A stretch of 18,442 nucleotides of DNA from JAGOSP01 sp964428075 (GTDB lineage: Bacteria > Patescibacteriota > Minisyncoccia > Moranbacterales > UBA1568). This document shows positions 1-6,879 of this stretch, in pieces (within the stretch, counting starts at the first letter, position 1; every line of letters starts with the position of its first letter). The position numbers and the translations under genes were made by a program. The DNA is taken from positions 1 to 18,442 of the forward strand of contig CAYRWQ010000016.1 of assembly GCA_964428075.1 (NCBI GenBank), given 5' to 3'. The notes beneath the pieces were generated by a model. That model was not told the origin of the DNA, searched no databases, and saw nothing but the letters and a program-made list of their open reading frames with translations.

Positions 1-1386
1 GGCCTTCGGGTCTGCGCGGTAGGTTCGACTACTAACGCCTCTTCCGGGATGGAATCGAAGGAATTCCTCTGGAAGAAACCGGGCGGTGCGCCGGTCAGAG
101 GGTGCGGACGGCTGTCCGAAGAGGCCAGCAATGAAGCGGCCTGGACGGCGCATGGTATTCCGGAGACGGATCGCCAAGAGCTGCGCCGACTCATGGCCTC
201 GCAAAGCTTCAGTTATCGGATTCTCGAACCTGGAGAACGTTTTGCCGAAATGAGCAGCTGCAGTAAACAAGGCAAAATCTTCGTTCGCAAGAACATCGTG
301 ACTGCCTGGTCGAAGGAAACTTCGGTTCCTGCCCGTATCATCACTCTCTCGAACGGGAAGCGGTGGGCGTGGGTGCTCAACTGCAGCAATTGGTTGCCCT
401 TACCGGCAATCCAGAAGGTGGCGGAACCGGTTGTCGTTCCTCAACCAGAAAACGTCGTACCGGTAGCGCAACGGGTCGCGCAAGTAGCCTGTGACGAATG
501 GAATATCCATGCCGGGGCAGGAATTGAGAAATCGATGGCCAGAGATGCGAACACGACGGCTGTGTACGGAGACGTCGAAGTCGGTGCTTGTCCATTCACG
601 TGGAAGAGCAATAGCGGCAGGACGTACAACGAAGCGCTGGTTGTCGCCCGCGGTCATATGGCGGACGATGAGTATCATGGTTGGGAGGGACGCCAAAAGC
701 TCCTTCTCGCCGGTATCGGTCTCCGCCAGTCCCACAAGGATGGAAGCGGCGATCTGTATCGGGCCATGATCGGTTTCCGGACCAATGAAGGAAGTCAGGG
801 CAAGTACAGCCACGATGTCCGGTGGAACGCGTTCGGTCTCTATGGGACGCACTATCGCATCGGAAGGAACGGCGAAGACGAGACTCACTATCGGTGGGGC
901 ATCGTTCTGCCGCTTGGCAAGGTACATGGTCAGGCGGAATGGGACGGGTCCAGGCTCTCCGAAATGCCAAGATGGAACGGAAACCTGGAAGTCGGCGTTC
1001 GGCGTTTCTTTACCAAGCGGGGAGAAGACCTTCGCTGGTTCGGAGAACTCAACGGGAATATCGTGAGTCCGGACTATGCAGGTATCGCTCCACGAGTCGG
1101 CGCCTGTGTCCTAGACGATACCATCTGCGCATTGGCTGGTGTCAATATCGGCCTGTATCCAGAGACGGGTGTCGCGGCTGCCGTCGGTATCCAAGTCAAC
1201 ACTCCGGGAGTTATCCGTTTCAATCGGGACGGGACACGCATCACCAAGGTTGCGCAAGCGGCCGAGGTCAACGGTGTGACGTTCCAGTTCTCCCCGGGCG
1301 AACAATCAGATTCAGCAGAGCAGACCGGAGCAGGGGGCGGCGAGACGGTTTCTGAAATCGCCACCGAACCTGACCCGTCGCAATGA
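1..1386 (+). CDS. Unrecognised protein with beta-strand-rich, barrel-like C-terminal domain (5' partial)
   Basis: The reading frame is open from the first base. The first ATG is at 49 but has no Shine-Dalgarno sequence before it, so the true start probably lies outside the window; residues below are counted from that ATG. Residues about 50-115 form a small domain with PGERFAEM, a basic strand (GKIFVRKNIVTAWS) and WAWVLNCSNW. A Pro/Val-rich linker follows (about 116-145). Residues about 148-390 are a run of short amphipathic strands with many aromatics and glycines (for example WNIHAGAGIE, LRWFGELNGNI, ALAGVNIGLYPETG), the pattern of an outer-membrane-type beta-barrel or another all-beta fold. 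The tail (410-445) is acidic and low-complexity. No signal peptide is visible, but the N-terminus is missing. G+C is clearly higher than in genes after 2400. I do not recognise the family; the barrel reading is inference. Stop TGA at 1384-1386. Confidence 0.7.
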   Translation, partial: GLRVCAVGSTTNASSGMESKEFLWKKPGGAPVRGCGRLSEEASNEAAWTAHGIPETDRQELRRLMASQSFSYRILEPGERFAEMSSCSKQGKIFVRKNIVTAWSKETSVPARIITLSNGKRWAWVLNCSNWLPLPAIQKVAEPVVVPQPENVVPVAQRVAQVACDEWNIHAGAGIEKSMARDANTTAVYGDVEVGACPFTWKSNSGRTYNEALVVARGHMADDEYHGWEGRQKLLLAGIGLRQSHKDGSGDLYRAMIGFRTNEGSQGKYSHDVRWNAFGLYGTHYRIGRNGEDETHYRWGIVLPLGKVHGQAEWDGSRLSEMPRWNGNLEVGVRRFFTKRGEDLRWFGELNGNIVSPDYAGIAPRVGACVLDDTICALAGVNIGLYPETGVAAAVGIQVNTPGVIRFNRDGTRITKVAQAAEVNGVTFQFSPGEQSDSAEQTGAGGGETVSEIATEPDPSQ

Positions 1387-1526
1387 TGCTCTCATGAGGG
1401 CAGCCGGTTGAACCGAACGTTTCCGAGTCATCACGTCGATAAAAATTGCAGACATCGATCTGCAGGCTGATGGCGATGAAGGAACGCAAGGGATACGATA
1501 CCGTCGCTCTCGGGCACGGATTGCAC

Positions 1527-1575
1527 AGGGGTGGGAAGCTGGAATCACAGCGACCCACCCCTTTCATTTTCCTTC
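1527..1575 (+). terminator. Rho-independent terminator
   Basis: A perfect 9-bp stem is formed by AGGGGTGGG (1527-1535) and CCCACCCCT (1554-1562), with an 18-nt loop and a T-rich tail (TTCATTTTCCTT). It lies about 140 nt after the stop of the first gene and before the next promoter, so it should separate the two transcription units. The tail is interrupted by C, so efficiency is uncertain. Confidence 0.75.
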
Positions 1576-1616
1576 GTTTCGCTTTTTAAGGCAGAAGAGA
1601 GGGATTTTTTAGAATA

Positions 1617-1645
1617 TTGACAAAAAGAGTATTTGGGTGTATACT
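1617..1645 (+). promoter_or_regulatory. Near-consensus sigma70-type promoter
   Basis: TTGACA (1617-1622) is followed after exactly 17 bp by TATACT (1640-1645). The -35 is perfect and the -10 has one difference from consensus. Transcription should start near 1652, leaving a leader of about 98 nt before the ATG at 1750. It is one of the three strongest promoters in the window, suggesting high expression of the small secreted protein downstream. Confidence 0.85.
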
Positions 1646-1692
1646 GAATTGTTCGATATTGCGTCGGACTTTCAGTAGTACTTTGAAAACCC

Positions 1693-1743
1693 CCGGGTCA
1701 GTCGCTCACTGGTCCGGATTTACGCCCCACACGGGGAAGGAGG
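1693..1743 (+). promoter_or_regulatory. Structured 5' leader with hairpin abutting the ribosome binding site
   Basis: CCGGGTCAGT (1693-1702) pairs with ACTGGTCCGG (1708-1717) as a 10-bp stem with two G-U pairs and a 5-nt loop. A second hairpin, CCCC-ACAC-GGGG (1725-1736), ends directly beside the strong Shine-Dalgarno sequence AAGGAGG (1737-1743), which is 6 nt from the ATG. The pairings are read directly from the sequence. A role in mRNA stability or translational control is inference; no known riboswitch is recognised. Confidence 0.55.
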
Positions 1744-1749
1744 TTCATC

Positions 1750-2319
1750 ATGAGCACGCAAAACGGTAGTAACTGGAAGAGCATCTTCTTTTCCTCTATC
1801 CTTGGTTTCTTTGCTCTCATCGCCCTCGCCGCCGGCACGGCCAATGCGGCGCCGACCTGCAAGATGCAGGTTTCCGGAAGCCAGGTCGCCATTACCATCG
1901 CCGATACCGGCGTAGTCGCATCAGGCGGCCAGTCGCTTCCACCCGGAATGGTTTCCTATCCCGGCACCGGGCGGGCAGGCGACATCGCGGCATCCTGCAG
2001 CGACAACACCACTGTTTGCCAGTCGGCCAAGTGGTTCCTCCGGTTTGCTGATTCAAAACAGGGATGGGTAAGTGACAACGACCTCGGAAACGACTTGCGT
2101 GCCGTCGCCTGCACCTATGATTCGCAGGCGCGGGCTCAGGTCTGCACTTTCGAGCTCGCTGACGGCATGGAGACCGCCAATGGCAAGGTGCGGATGCACT
2201 TCTCGGCCAAGTTGCCAGGTGGCACCGTCGCCGCTGCCTATCAGCCGCAGTCCGGCTGCCGAGTCGAAAAGGATGGGAAGGGGAATCCCCATACCGTCAT
2301 TTCGACCGCCGCCAAATAA
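1750..2319 (+). CDS. Small secreted six-cysteine protein, family not recognised
   Basis: The 189-residue product starts with a short polar N-region, a hydrophobic core (about residues 12-28) and a likely signal peptidase I site after Ala-Asn-Ala (about 33/34), so the mature protein would be about 156 residues outside the cell. The mature part has six cysteines (37, 83, 90, 121, 132, 170), enough for three disulphides, and is rich in Gly, Ala, Ser and Thr, suggesting a compact beta-rich domain. The start is well fixed by AAGGAGG 6 nt upstream. The gene is monocistronic, between a near-consensus promoter and a strong terminator, and shares the high G+C of the upstream gene. I see no catalytic motif and do not recognise the family; a surface or envelope protein is the broadest safe reading. 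Confidence 0.85.
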   Translation: MSTQNGSNWKSIFFSSILGFFALIALAAGTANAAPTCKMQVSGSQVAITIADTGVVASGGQSLPPGMVSYPGTGRAGDIAASCSDNTTVCQSAKWFLRFADSKQGWVSDNDLGNDLRAVACTYDSQARAQVCTFELADGMETANGKVRMHFSAKLPGGTVAAAYQPQSGCRVEKDGKGNPHTVISTAAK

Positions 2320-2342
2320 GACCGCTTCCGAGCGGCCGACAT

Positions 2343-2410
2343 TCCCTCGGGAGACAAGACAGGACACGCACACGATGCGTTTCCTTCAAGTCTCCCGGGG
2401 GATTTTTTTA
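2343..2410 (+). terminator. Strong rho-independent terminator
   Basis: A 13-bp stem with one G-U pair is formed by 2343-2355 (TCCCTCGGGAGAC) and 2390-2402 (GTCTCCCGGGGGA), followed directly by a run of seven T. The long loop contains a smaller 5-bp hairpin (ACGCA/TGCGT). A separate small hairpin, CCGCT-TCCG-AGCGG, sits at 2322-2335. It ends the secreted-protein transcript only 23 nt before the next start codon. Confidence 0.9.
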
Positions 2411-2415
2411 TACCG

Positions 2416-2424
2416 TGGTATACT
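2416..2424 (+). promoter_or_regulatory. Extended -10 promoter, probably leaderless, for the SDR gene
   Basis: TGG-TATACT (2416-2424) is an extended -10 element (TGn plus hexamer). The ATG at 2433 lies 8 nt after the hexamer, about where transcription would begin. No Shine-Dalgarno sequence is present, and the -35 position falls in the terminator stem just upstream. A leaderless mRNA is inferred. Confidence 0.55.
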
Positions 2425-2432
2425 TTCTTCAT

Positions 2433-3215
2433 ATGCATCAACCGAATCAGAAATCATCACTCGTTCTTATCACCGGCGCTTCAAGCGGTATTGGACGCGA
2501 ATTGGCACGGCTGTTTGCACGTGACCAGTATCACCTCTTCCTTATCGCGCGGGACGAGGAAGGTCTTTTGTCTCTCAAGGCAGAGCTGGAAGAAGAGTGG
2601 GGAGTGTCTGTCACCTGTTGTGTCGGAGATCTAACAGATGAAGCTTTTCTTTTGTCTGTGCCTGCTCGAGTACGAGCAACCAACATACCACTCACCCATC
2701 TCATAAACAATGCTGGAAGCGGAACACAGGGGAGTTTCGGATCAACCGACTGGCAACAGGAAGAGAGAAGCATTCGTCTGAATGTGTTTGTCCCGACCTT
2801 ACTCACCAAACTTTTCCTACCTGATCTTACGGAGCATCAAGGGAGGATACTCTTCGTGTGCTCGACTGCTTCATTCCTTCCCGGGCCGGGTATGGCGGTC
2901 TATCACGCTACCAAAGCTTATCTTTTTTCACTTTCCGAATCACTGCGCGCCGAGTTGTCCGCGGGCTGCGTATCGGTTACTGCGCTTTTGCCTGGACCCA
3001 CTGCTACTGGTTTCCAGAAAGCGAATGGTCTTCCATTATTGCCGCTCAAACAATACCCGAGCGCAACGATTGTTGCCGTTCTCGGATATCGGGCACTGGC
3101 TCGAGGACAAGCACTGGCTCTTTGCGGTTGGAAGAACCAACTGATGTATTTTTTTGCGAAGTTCGCCCCAAGAAGTGTCATTCGGACTCTTCTTGTATGG
3201 CGTTTTCATCGGTAA
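2433..3215 (+). CDS. Short-chain dehydrogenase/reductase (SDR family)
   Basis: The 260-residue product is a classical-length Rossmann-fold NAD(P)-dependent oxidoreductase. Visible motifs are the nucleotide-binding TGASSGIG (about 14-21), NNAG (92-95) and the catalytic Ser144, Tyr157 and Lys161 (YHATK). Arg at the end of beta-2 (LIAR) is compatible with NADP preference. The C-terminal part (LMYFFAKFAPRSVIRTLL) is hydrophobic and resembles the membrane-associated tail of DltE/YqjQ-like SDRs; the substrate cannot be told. A GTG in frame at 2415 lies inside the promoter, so ATG 2433 is preferred. The gene is transcribed alone and converges on the O-antigen-ligase-like gene. Confidence 0.9.
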   Translation: MHQPNQKSSLVLITGASSGIGRELARLFARDQYHLFLIARDEEGLLSLKAELEEEWGVSVTCCVGDLTDEAFLLSVPARVRATNIPLTHLINNAGSGTQGSFGSTDWQQEERSIRLNVFVPTLLTKLFLPDLTEHQGRILFVCSTASFLPGPGMAVYHATKAYLFSLSESLRAELSAGCVSVTALLPGPTATGFQKANGLPLLPLKQYPSATIVAVLGYRALARGQALALCGWKNQLMYFFAKFAPRSVIRTLLVWRFHR

Positions 3216-3247
3216 GACGGCAGTATACTTGTCGCCTCGAAAAACAT

Positions 3248-4633
3248 CTATTCACTCGCTTTTTGGGCGAGTTGTTTTTTGAGAGCCAGAAGAGATCCTA
3301 AGAGAATAAAGAATATCCAGAGAAGCGGGGTGTCTTTGTAGATATTGTCTGTGAGCGATGAGAGGATCAAAGTAAATGCGAAGAGAGAAAAGAGAAAGAT
3401 GGTTGATTGATAGGCGCGTGGAAGCGTTTTCAGAGAATACACCTGACGCGCGAGGGACAGAAGGAAAATAAAGAATATCGCGAGACCGATCAGTCCACCC
3501 TCGACGTAGAACTTGATGAAATCGTTGTGTGAATCGGTGCTTCCAAAACGGATGCCACGGAGATCTTCAGCATAACGGGAGAATGTATCCAAACCAGTTC
3601 CGAAGATGATTCGATGATCGAAAGCGAGTTTGAGTGTCACGTCATGCCAGATATCGGCACGCCAGACGAGTGAACTGTCGGGATTTGTCTGGAAGCTTTC
3701 AAGAATACGCTCTTGGACGAGCGGTACGGTCAAAAAGGCGATAATGGGGAAAAAGATGAGGGGAATAAGGAGGATTTTCGCCCTAGATAATGCGACCATA
3801 AAGAAGAAGACGAACGCGGCGATCCAAGCGACACGTGTGTAAGTCACGAACAACAGGAAGGCGCTTAATATCCCATAGAGTCCGAAGACTATCGTCCTGC
3901 TGGTGAGATAGATCCGTCGTTCATAGAGCACGTACCAAAGTGTCAGTACGACCAAGATGGAATACAGATATAGCGCCAAAACGTTGGTATGGGCGAAGGT
4001 CCCATAAATTCGTGCGATATCAAGTGAACTGTCACCAATACCGATACCGAAAATCCATTGGCGGAGGGCCTCTAGAACGGGGACGAAAGAAGAAAAGATT
4101 AAGAGTAGAAATATCGTACGGAGATTCCGAAAATTCTTGACAGAAACGTACGCAAGAAAAGCGATGGAGAAGAGAGAGATGAGCCGAGCTACTTCTTGTA
4201 GACTGACGAGAGGAAGGAGGCTCCAAGCGCTTGAAAAGATACCGTAGACGATCAAAATCAGAAAGGATACAAATAACGGGAAGTGAGTGACTTCCTTTCG
4301 GTAACGGAAGCAGGCAACGACTCCTATAACTAATAGATAGACTCCTAATAGCTGGGATAGACTGATCGTCATGTATTCTCCGATGGCAATAGTGGAATAT
4401 TGCGAGAGGTGGTCTAGGCTCATGCGGATGAAAAGGAGCCCGCCGAGAAGCCAAAGTGGCGAAGAAAAAGAGAGGAGGGGGAAGATGCCAAACCAGTAGG
4501 CGGCAACTGGCCAGAAACCGAGATCAAAGAGAATACAGGTAGTCGCTATCAGGCTACTTGTGCACAAAGAAAACAGCCAAAAAAGAGGATTTTTCGGATT
4601 CAGAATGCGGGAGAAAGAGCGAGGATTTGTCAT
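3248..4633 (-). CDS. O-antigen ligase/polymerase-like membrane protein (Wzy_C/WaaL type)
   Basis: The 461-residue product is almost entirely transmembrane (about ten or more helices) with one larger hydrophilic loop at about 305-375, the usual layout of WaaL/Wzy glycosyltransferases. Family marks are RIYGTFAHTN (208-217), TYTRVAW (264-270), WRADIWHD (324-331), GTGLDTF (345-351) and DSHNDFIKFYVEGG (367-380); the conserved Arg and the loop His are present. Such proteins transfer or polymerise lipid-linked glycans on the outer face of the cytoplasmic membrane, so this is likely the ligation or polymerisation step of the surface-glycan genes around it. Ligase and polymerase cannot be separated from sequence alone. 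The ATG directly follows an extended -10 box, suggesting a leaderless transcript. It is divergent from the GT4 gene at 4678. Confidence 0.88.
   Translation of the reverse strand: MTNPRSFSRILNPKNPLFWLFSLCTSSLIATTCILFDLGFWPVAAYWFGIFPLLSFSSPLWLLGGLLFIRMSLDHLSQYSTIAIGEYMTISLSQLLGVYLLVIGVVACFRYRKEVTHFPLFVSFLILIVYGIFSSAWSLLPLVSLQEVARLISLFSIAFLAYVSVKNFRNLRTIFLLLIFSSFVPVLEALRQWIFGIGIGDSSLDIARIYGTFAHTNVLALYLYSILVVLTLWYVLYERRIYLTSRTIVFGLYGILSAFLLFVTYTRVAWIAAFVFFFMVALSRAKILLIPLIFFPIIAFLTVPLVQERILESFQTNPDSSLVWRADIWHDVTLKLAFDHRIIFGTGLDTFSRYAEDLRGIRFGSTDSHNDFIKFYVEGGLIGLAIFFIFLLSLARQVYSLKTLPRAYQSTIFLFSLFAFTLILSSLTDNIYKDTPLLWIFFILLGSLLALKKQLAQKASE
3254..3280 (+). terminator. Terminator for the SDR gene, inside the 3' end of the opposite gene
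   Basis: ACTCGC (3254-3259) pairs with GCGAGT (3267-3272) and is followed by TGTTTTTT. The hairpin lies within the last codons of the minus-strand gene ending at 3248, so one DNA stretch encodes Ala-Gln-Lys-Ala-Ser-Glu on one strand and a terminator on the other. Confidence 0.6.
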
Positions 4634-4639
4634 GAGGTC

Positions 4640-4648
4640 AGTATATCA
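4640..4648 (-). promoter_or_regulatory. Extended -10 promoter, leaderless, for the O-antigen-ligase-like gene
   Basis: Read on the minus strand, TGA-TATACT occupies 4648-4640 and the ATG (4633-4631) begins 6 nt after the hexamer, so transcription should start at or next to the start codon. A weak TTGTAT lies 18 bp upstream of the hexamer. There is no Shine-Dalgarno sequence. Confidence 0.6.
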
Positions 4649-4661
4649 TTCCCAAAAGTTT

Positions 4662-4670
4662 TGATACAAT
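4662..4670 (+). promoter_or_regulatory. Extended -10 promoter, leaderless, for the GT4 gene
   Basis: TGA-TACAAT (4662-4670) is an extended -10 element and the ATG at 4678 lies 7 nt behind it. An in-frame ATG at 4669 overlaps the -10 hexamer itself and could not be on the transcript from this promoter, which fixes 4678 as the start. It is back-to-back with the minus-strand promoter 14 bp away. Confidence 0.6.
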
Positions 4671-4677
4671 GAGAAAT

Positions 4678-5913
4678 ATGAGGATACTTCTAGTCCATAA
4701 ATTTCACTTCCGTTTTGGTGGAGCGGAAAAAATCTATTTCGAGACTGCGCGATTGCTGCAGGAAGCAGGACATGAGGTCGCTTTCTTTTCTATGCAGCAT
4801 CCGAAGAACGAACGAACTCCCTGGGAGCGGTATTTTGTTGATACCGTAGATTTTGAGGATGAGGGGAAAACGTTGTGGCAAAAAATCCGTATCGGATGGC
4901 GTATCATCTGGAACCAACAAGCCTTCGAGAATATCACGAAAGTCATCGATGAGTTTCATCCTGATGTCGCGCATTGTTTCAATGTGTACCATCAGCTCTC
5001 TCCTTCGGTACTGCGGGCCTTGTATAAGAAGCGTGTTCCGATTGTCCTCACACTTTGTGATTTTAAGGCTGTTTCCCCGAATTATTTTCTCTACGATTTC
5101 GCTAAAAGACAGATTTGGGATTCCGCTTCGGGAATACGGTGTATTCTTGATCGAGTTATCAAGCACTCTTTCGCCAAGAGTCTTGTTTGCGCCTTAGAGA
5201 AGTGGCTGCACGATATGCTCGGAAGTTACCGTCAGGTAGCCCTATACCTTTCTCCGAGCGATTTTTTGATTCAGAAGTACCGTGATTTTGGTTTTGCTGG
5301 CTCTATACTACGGATACACCATCCTGTCATCACTCAGACGGCTGCCTTGGAGTCGCTCGCACACCTACCCTGGAAAGACCGCGAAGAAACATATCTCTTC
5401 TTTGGAAGGCTTTCTCCGGAAAAGGGTGTCGAAGTACTTTTACGGGCATTCGTATCACTACCAGACAAAAAATTGGAGATTGTCGGTTTCGGACCTGATA
5501 AGTCGTATCTCGAGGCATTGACCGATGATCTCGGAATAACGCAACGTGTATCTTTTGTTGGAAGTGAATACGGCGAAGCACTCATTCAACGTATTGGAAG
5601 GTCAAAAGCGGTTATCATGCCAGCTATGTGGTATGAAAACCAGCCATTCGTGCTTATGGATTCATTGCGATCGTGTACACCGATAATCGCGTCTCGTATT
5701 GGCGGTATTCCCGACATTATCAATGATGGGGAAAACGGATTTCTCTTTCAGGTCGGTGATGCTTCAGATCTCACACGCTGTCTTTTAGGGCTTGGAACGC
5801 ACGATATAGAGAATATTCTCAGAAATGCTAAAAAGACGGCGGATGAGTATACTACCGCACGTTATCAGGAAGAAATTCTTTCCGCTTATACGAAAGTCCT
5901 TCAGAAGAAATAG
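4678..5913 (+). CDS. GT4-type glycosyltransferase (GT-B fold)
   Basis: The 411-residue product is a two-domain GT-B retaining glycosyltransferase acting at the inner face of the membrane. The N-domain opens with MRILLVHKFHFRFGGAEK, which carries the glycine-rich acceptor-side loop. The C-domain carries GRLSPEKGVEVLLRA (about 243-257) and the sugar-nucleotide site around YENQPFVLMDSL (319-330). The second acid of the family's E-x7-E pair is Asp328 instead of Glu, a conservative change. It probably adds one sugar from an NDP-sugar to the growing surface glycan; donor and acceptor are unknown. Its last 13 bp overlap the 3' end of the convergent WecG-like gene, with no terminator between them. 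Confidence 0.9.
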   Translation: MRILLVHKFHFRFGGAEKIYFETARLLQEAGHEVAFFSMQHPKNERTPWERYFVDTVDFEDEGKTLWQKIRIGWRIIWNQQAFENITKVIDEFHPDVAHCFNVYHQLSPSVLRALYKKRVPIVLTLCDFKAVSPNYFLYDFAKRQIWDSASGIRCILDRVIKHSFAKSLVCALEKWLHDMLGSYRQVALYLSPSDFLIQKYRDFGFAGSILRIHHPVITQTAALESLAHLPWKDREETYLFFGRLSPEKGVEVLLRAFVSLPDKKLEIVGFGPDKSYLEALTDDLGITQRVSFVGSEYGEALIQRIGRSKAVIMPAMWYENQPFVLMDSLRSCTPIIASRIGGIPDIINDGENGFLFQVGDASDLTRCLLGLGTHDIENILRNAKKTADEYTTARYQEEILSAYTKVLQKK

Positions 5914-6740
5914 GTGTTGCGTTGTATCGCATTCGTAAAACGCATGCGACTTTTATTGAGCATCAGCAAATGGTGTCGGAGGGAGAGTTCGTAAAAACGT
6001 ATCTTGTCTTTGAACGCTGACTGAAGACAGAGAAGTGAGAATATGATGACGTAATTGAACGTTCTTTTCAACCGCCGTCTTGGTTGGAGTATGAGCCGAA
6101 ATAGCCATTCCAAACCGATTCTTTGAATAAAAATCGGTGCTCGAGTCTGTCTCCCTGTCCAAAAATCAAATGTGCCGCCGACGCCTATACCGAGACGAAC
6201 CGTCTGGCCGGGAAGGTAGCGGAGTTGTGAGAGGAAGACATCTTGCATCGGCGCACCAAAGTTTGCAAGCACAATATCACCGCGCACTTTTTTTTGTGTA
6301 TTGATAAGAAATTTTGATGAATGGATATTCACATCACAGCCATAGATTCGGAGATGTGGATACCGTGTCAGTATCGCTGCCTTTGTTTCGATATATGAAC
6401 TCAACCCGTCGTTTCTGGTAGCGAGAAAAATTTCCAGATTCATTTCCTGTGCATACGCAAGTATATATTCTGAAAAATCAACACCTGGAATCCGGGCGTT
6501 GAGTTTTTTGCCCTGAAGAAATGCTGGCAGGTGGATACCAACTCCATCCGCTAGGACGAGGTCAGCCCCGTTCACTGCGGAACGAAAGTACTCATCGTGT
6601 CGAGCAGTCATGATGAAATCTGGATTGACTGTCACGATTTGATGGTAATGTGTGGTAGACAAAAAACGAGAGACGAGGCGTTTCGCTCTGAGAAGACTCA
6701 CGTTATCAATTCTAACGCCTAATGCGTTAATAGTTTCCAT
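5901..6740 (-). CDS. WecG/TagA/CpsF family glycosyltransferase (GT26)
   Basis: The 279-residue product has the family core: VNPDF (38-42), LVLADGVGIHLP (61-72) with the proposed catalytic Asp65, RIPGVDFSEY (83-92), LANFGAPMQDVFL (158-170) and GVGGTFDFWTGRQTRAP (186-202), then GLEWLFRLILQPRRRLKR. Known members transfer ManNAc or ManNAcA from UDP onto GlcNAc-PP-undecaprenol in teichoic acid or enterobacterial common antigen synthesis. The C-terminus carries the usual membrane-touching basic appendage plus a further tail of about 45 residues. Transcription is from a consensus promoter (6774-6802). No initiating GlcNAc-1-P transferase lies nearby, so the acceptor is unproven. It overlaps the convergent GT4 gene by 13 bp. 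Confidence 0.92.
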   Translation of the reverse strand: METINALGVRIDNVSLLRAKRLVSRFLSTTHYHQIVTVNPDFIMTARHDEYFRSAVNGADLVLADGVGIHLPAFLQGKKLNARIPGVDFSEYILAYAQEMNLEIFLATRNDGLSSYIETKAAILTRYPHLRIYGCDVNIHSSKFLINTQKKVRGDIVLANFGAPMQDVFLSQLRYLPGQTVRLGIGVGGTFDFWTGRQTRAPIFIQRIGLEWLFRLILQPRRRLKRTFNYVIIFSLLCLQSAFKDKIRFYELSLRHHLLMLNKSRMRFTNAIQRNTYFF

Positions 6741-6773
6741 GTGTATAGTTACCGCATTTATACTTAACTCGTA

Positions 6774-6802
6774 ATTATATACTTTTCTGTTTATATTGTC
6801 AA
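6774..6802 (-). promoter_or_regulatory. Perfect consensus sigma70 promoter for the WecG-like gene
   Basis: On the minus strand TTGACA (6802-6797) and TATAAT (6779-6774) are separated by exactly 17 bp, matching the consensus at every position. Transcription should start near 6767, giving a leader of about 27 nt. No clear Shine-Dalgarno sequence precedes the ATG at 6740. Confidence 0.85.
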
Positions 6803-6810
6803 TACCTCAC

Positions 6811-6846
6811 AAAAGGATGAAACAGAAAACTGGCTTTTAAGCCAGT
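6811..6846 (-). terminator. Terminator of the acyl-CoA synthetase gene
   Basis: ACTGGCTT (6829-6836) and AAGCCAGT (6839-6846) form a near-perfect hairpin. On the minus strand it is followed by TTTTCTGTTTCATCCTTTT. It lies about 34 nt after the stop codon at 6880 and just upstream of the WecG promoter, so the two minus-strand genes are separate units. Confidence 0.75.
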
Positions 6847-6879
6847 GTTTTCAGTTGAGAGAGGCCGGTAGAAAATATG

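Larger units (their letters stand above)
1387..1749. other. Intergenic region: hairpin, terminator, promoter, structured 5' leader
   Basis: No convincing gene lies in these 363 bases. In order they hold a small 6-bp hairpin (TGCAGA 1447-1452 with TCTGCA 1459-1464), a rho-independent terminator (1527-1575), a sigma70-type promoter (1617-1645) and a folded leader with ribosome binding site (1693-1743). The last three are listed separately. Confidence 0.7.

Noticed and set aside
1470..1589. 39-codon plus-strand ORF between the first two genes
   Set aside because: It runs through the terminator stem, has no good ribosome binding site and looks like random coding.
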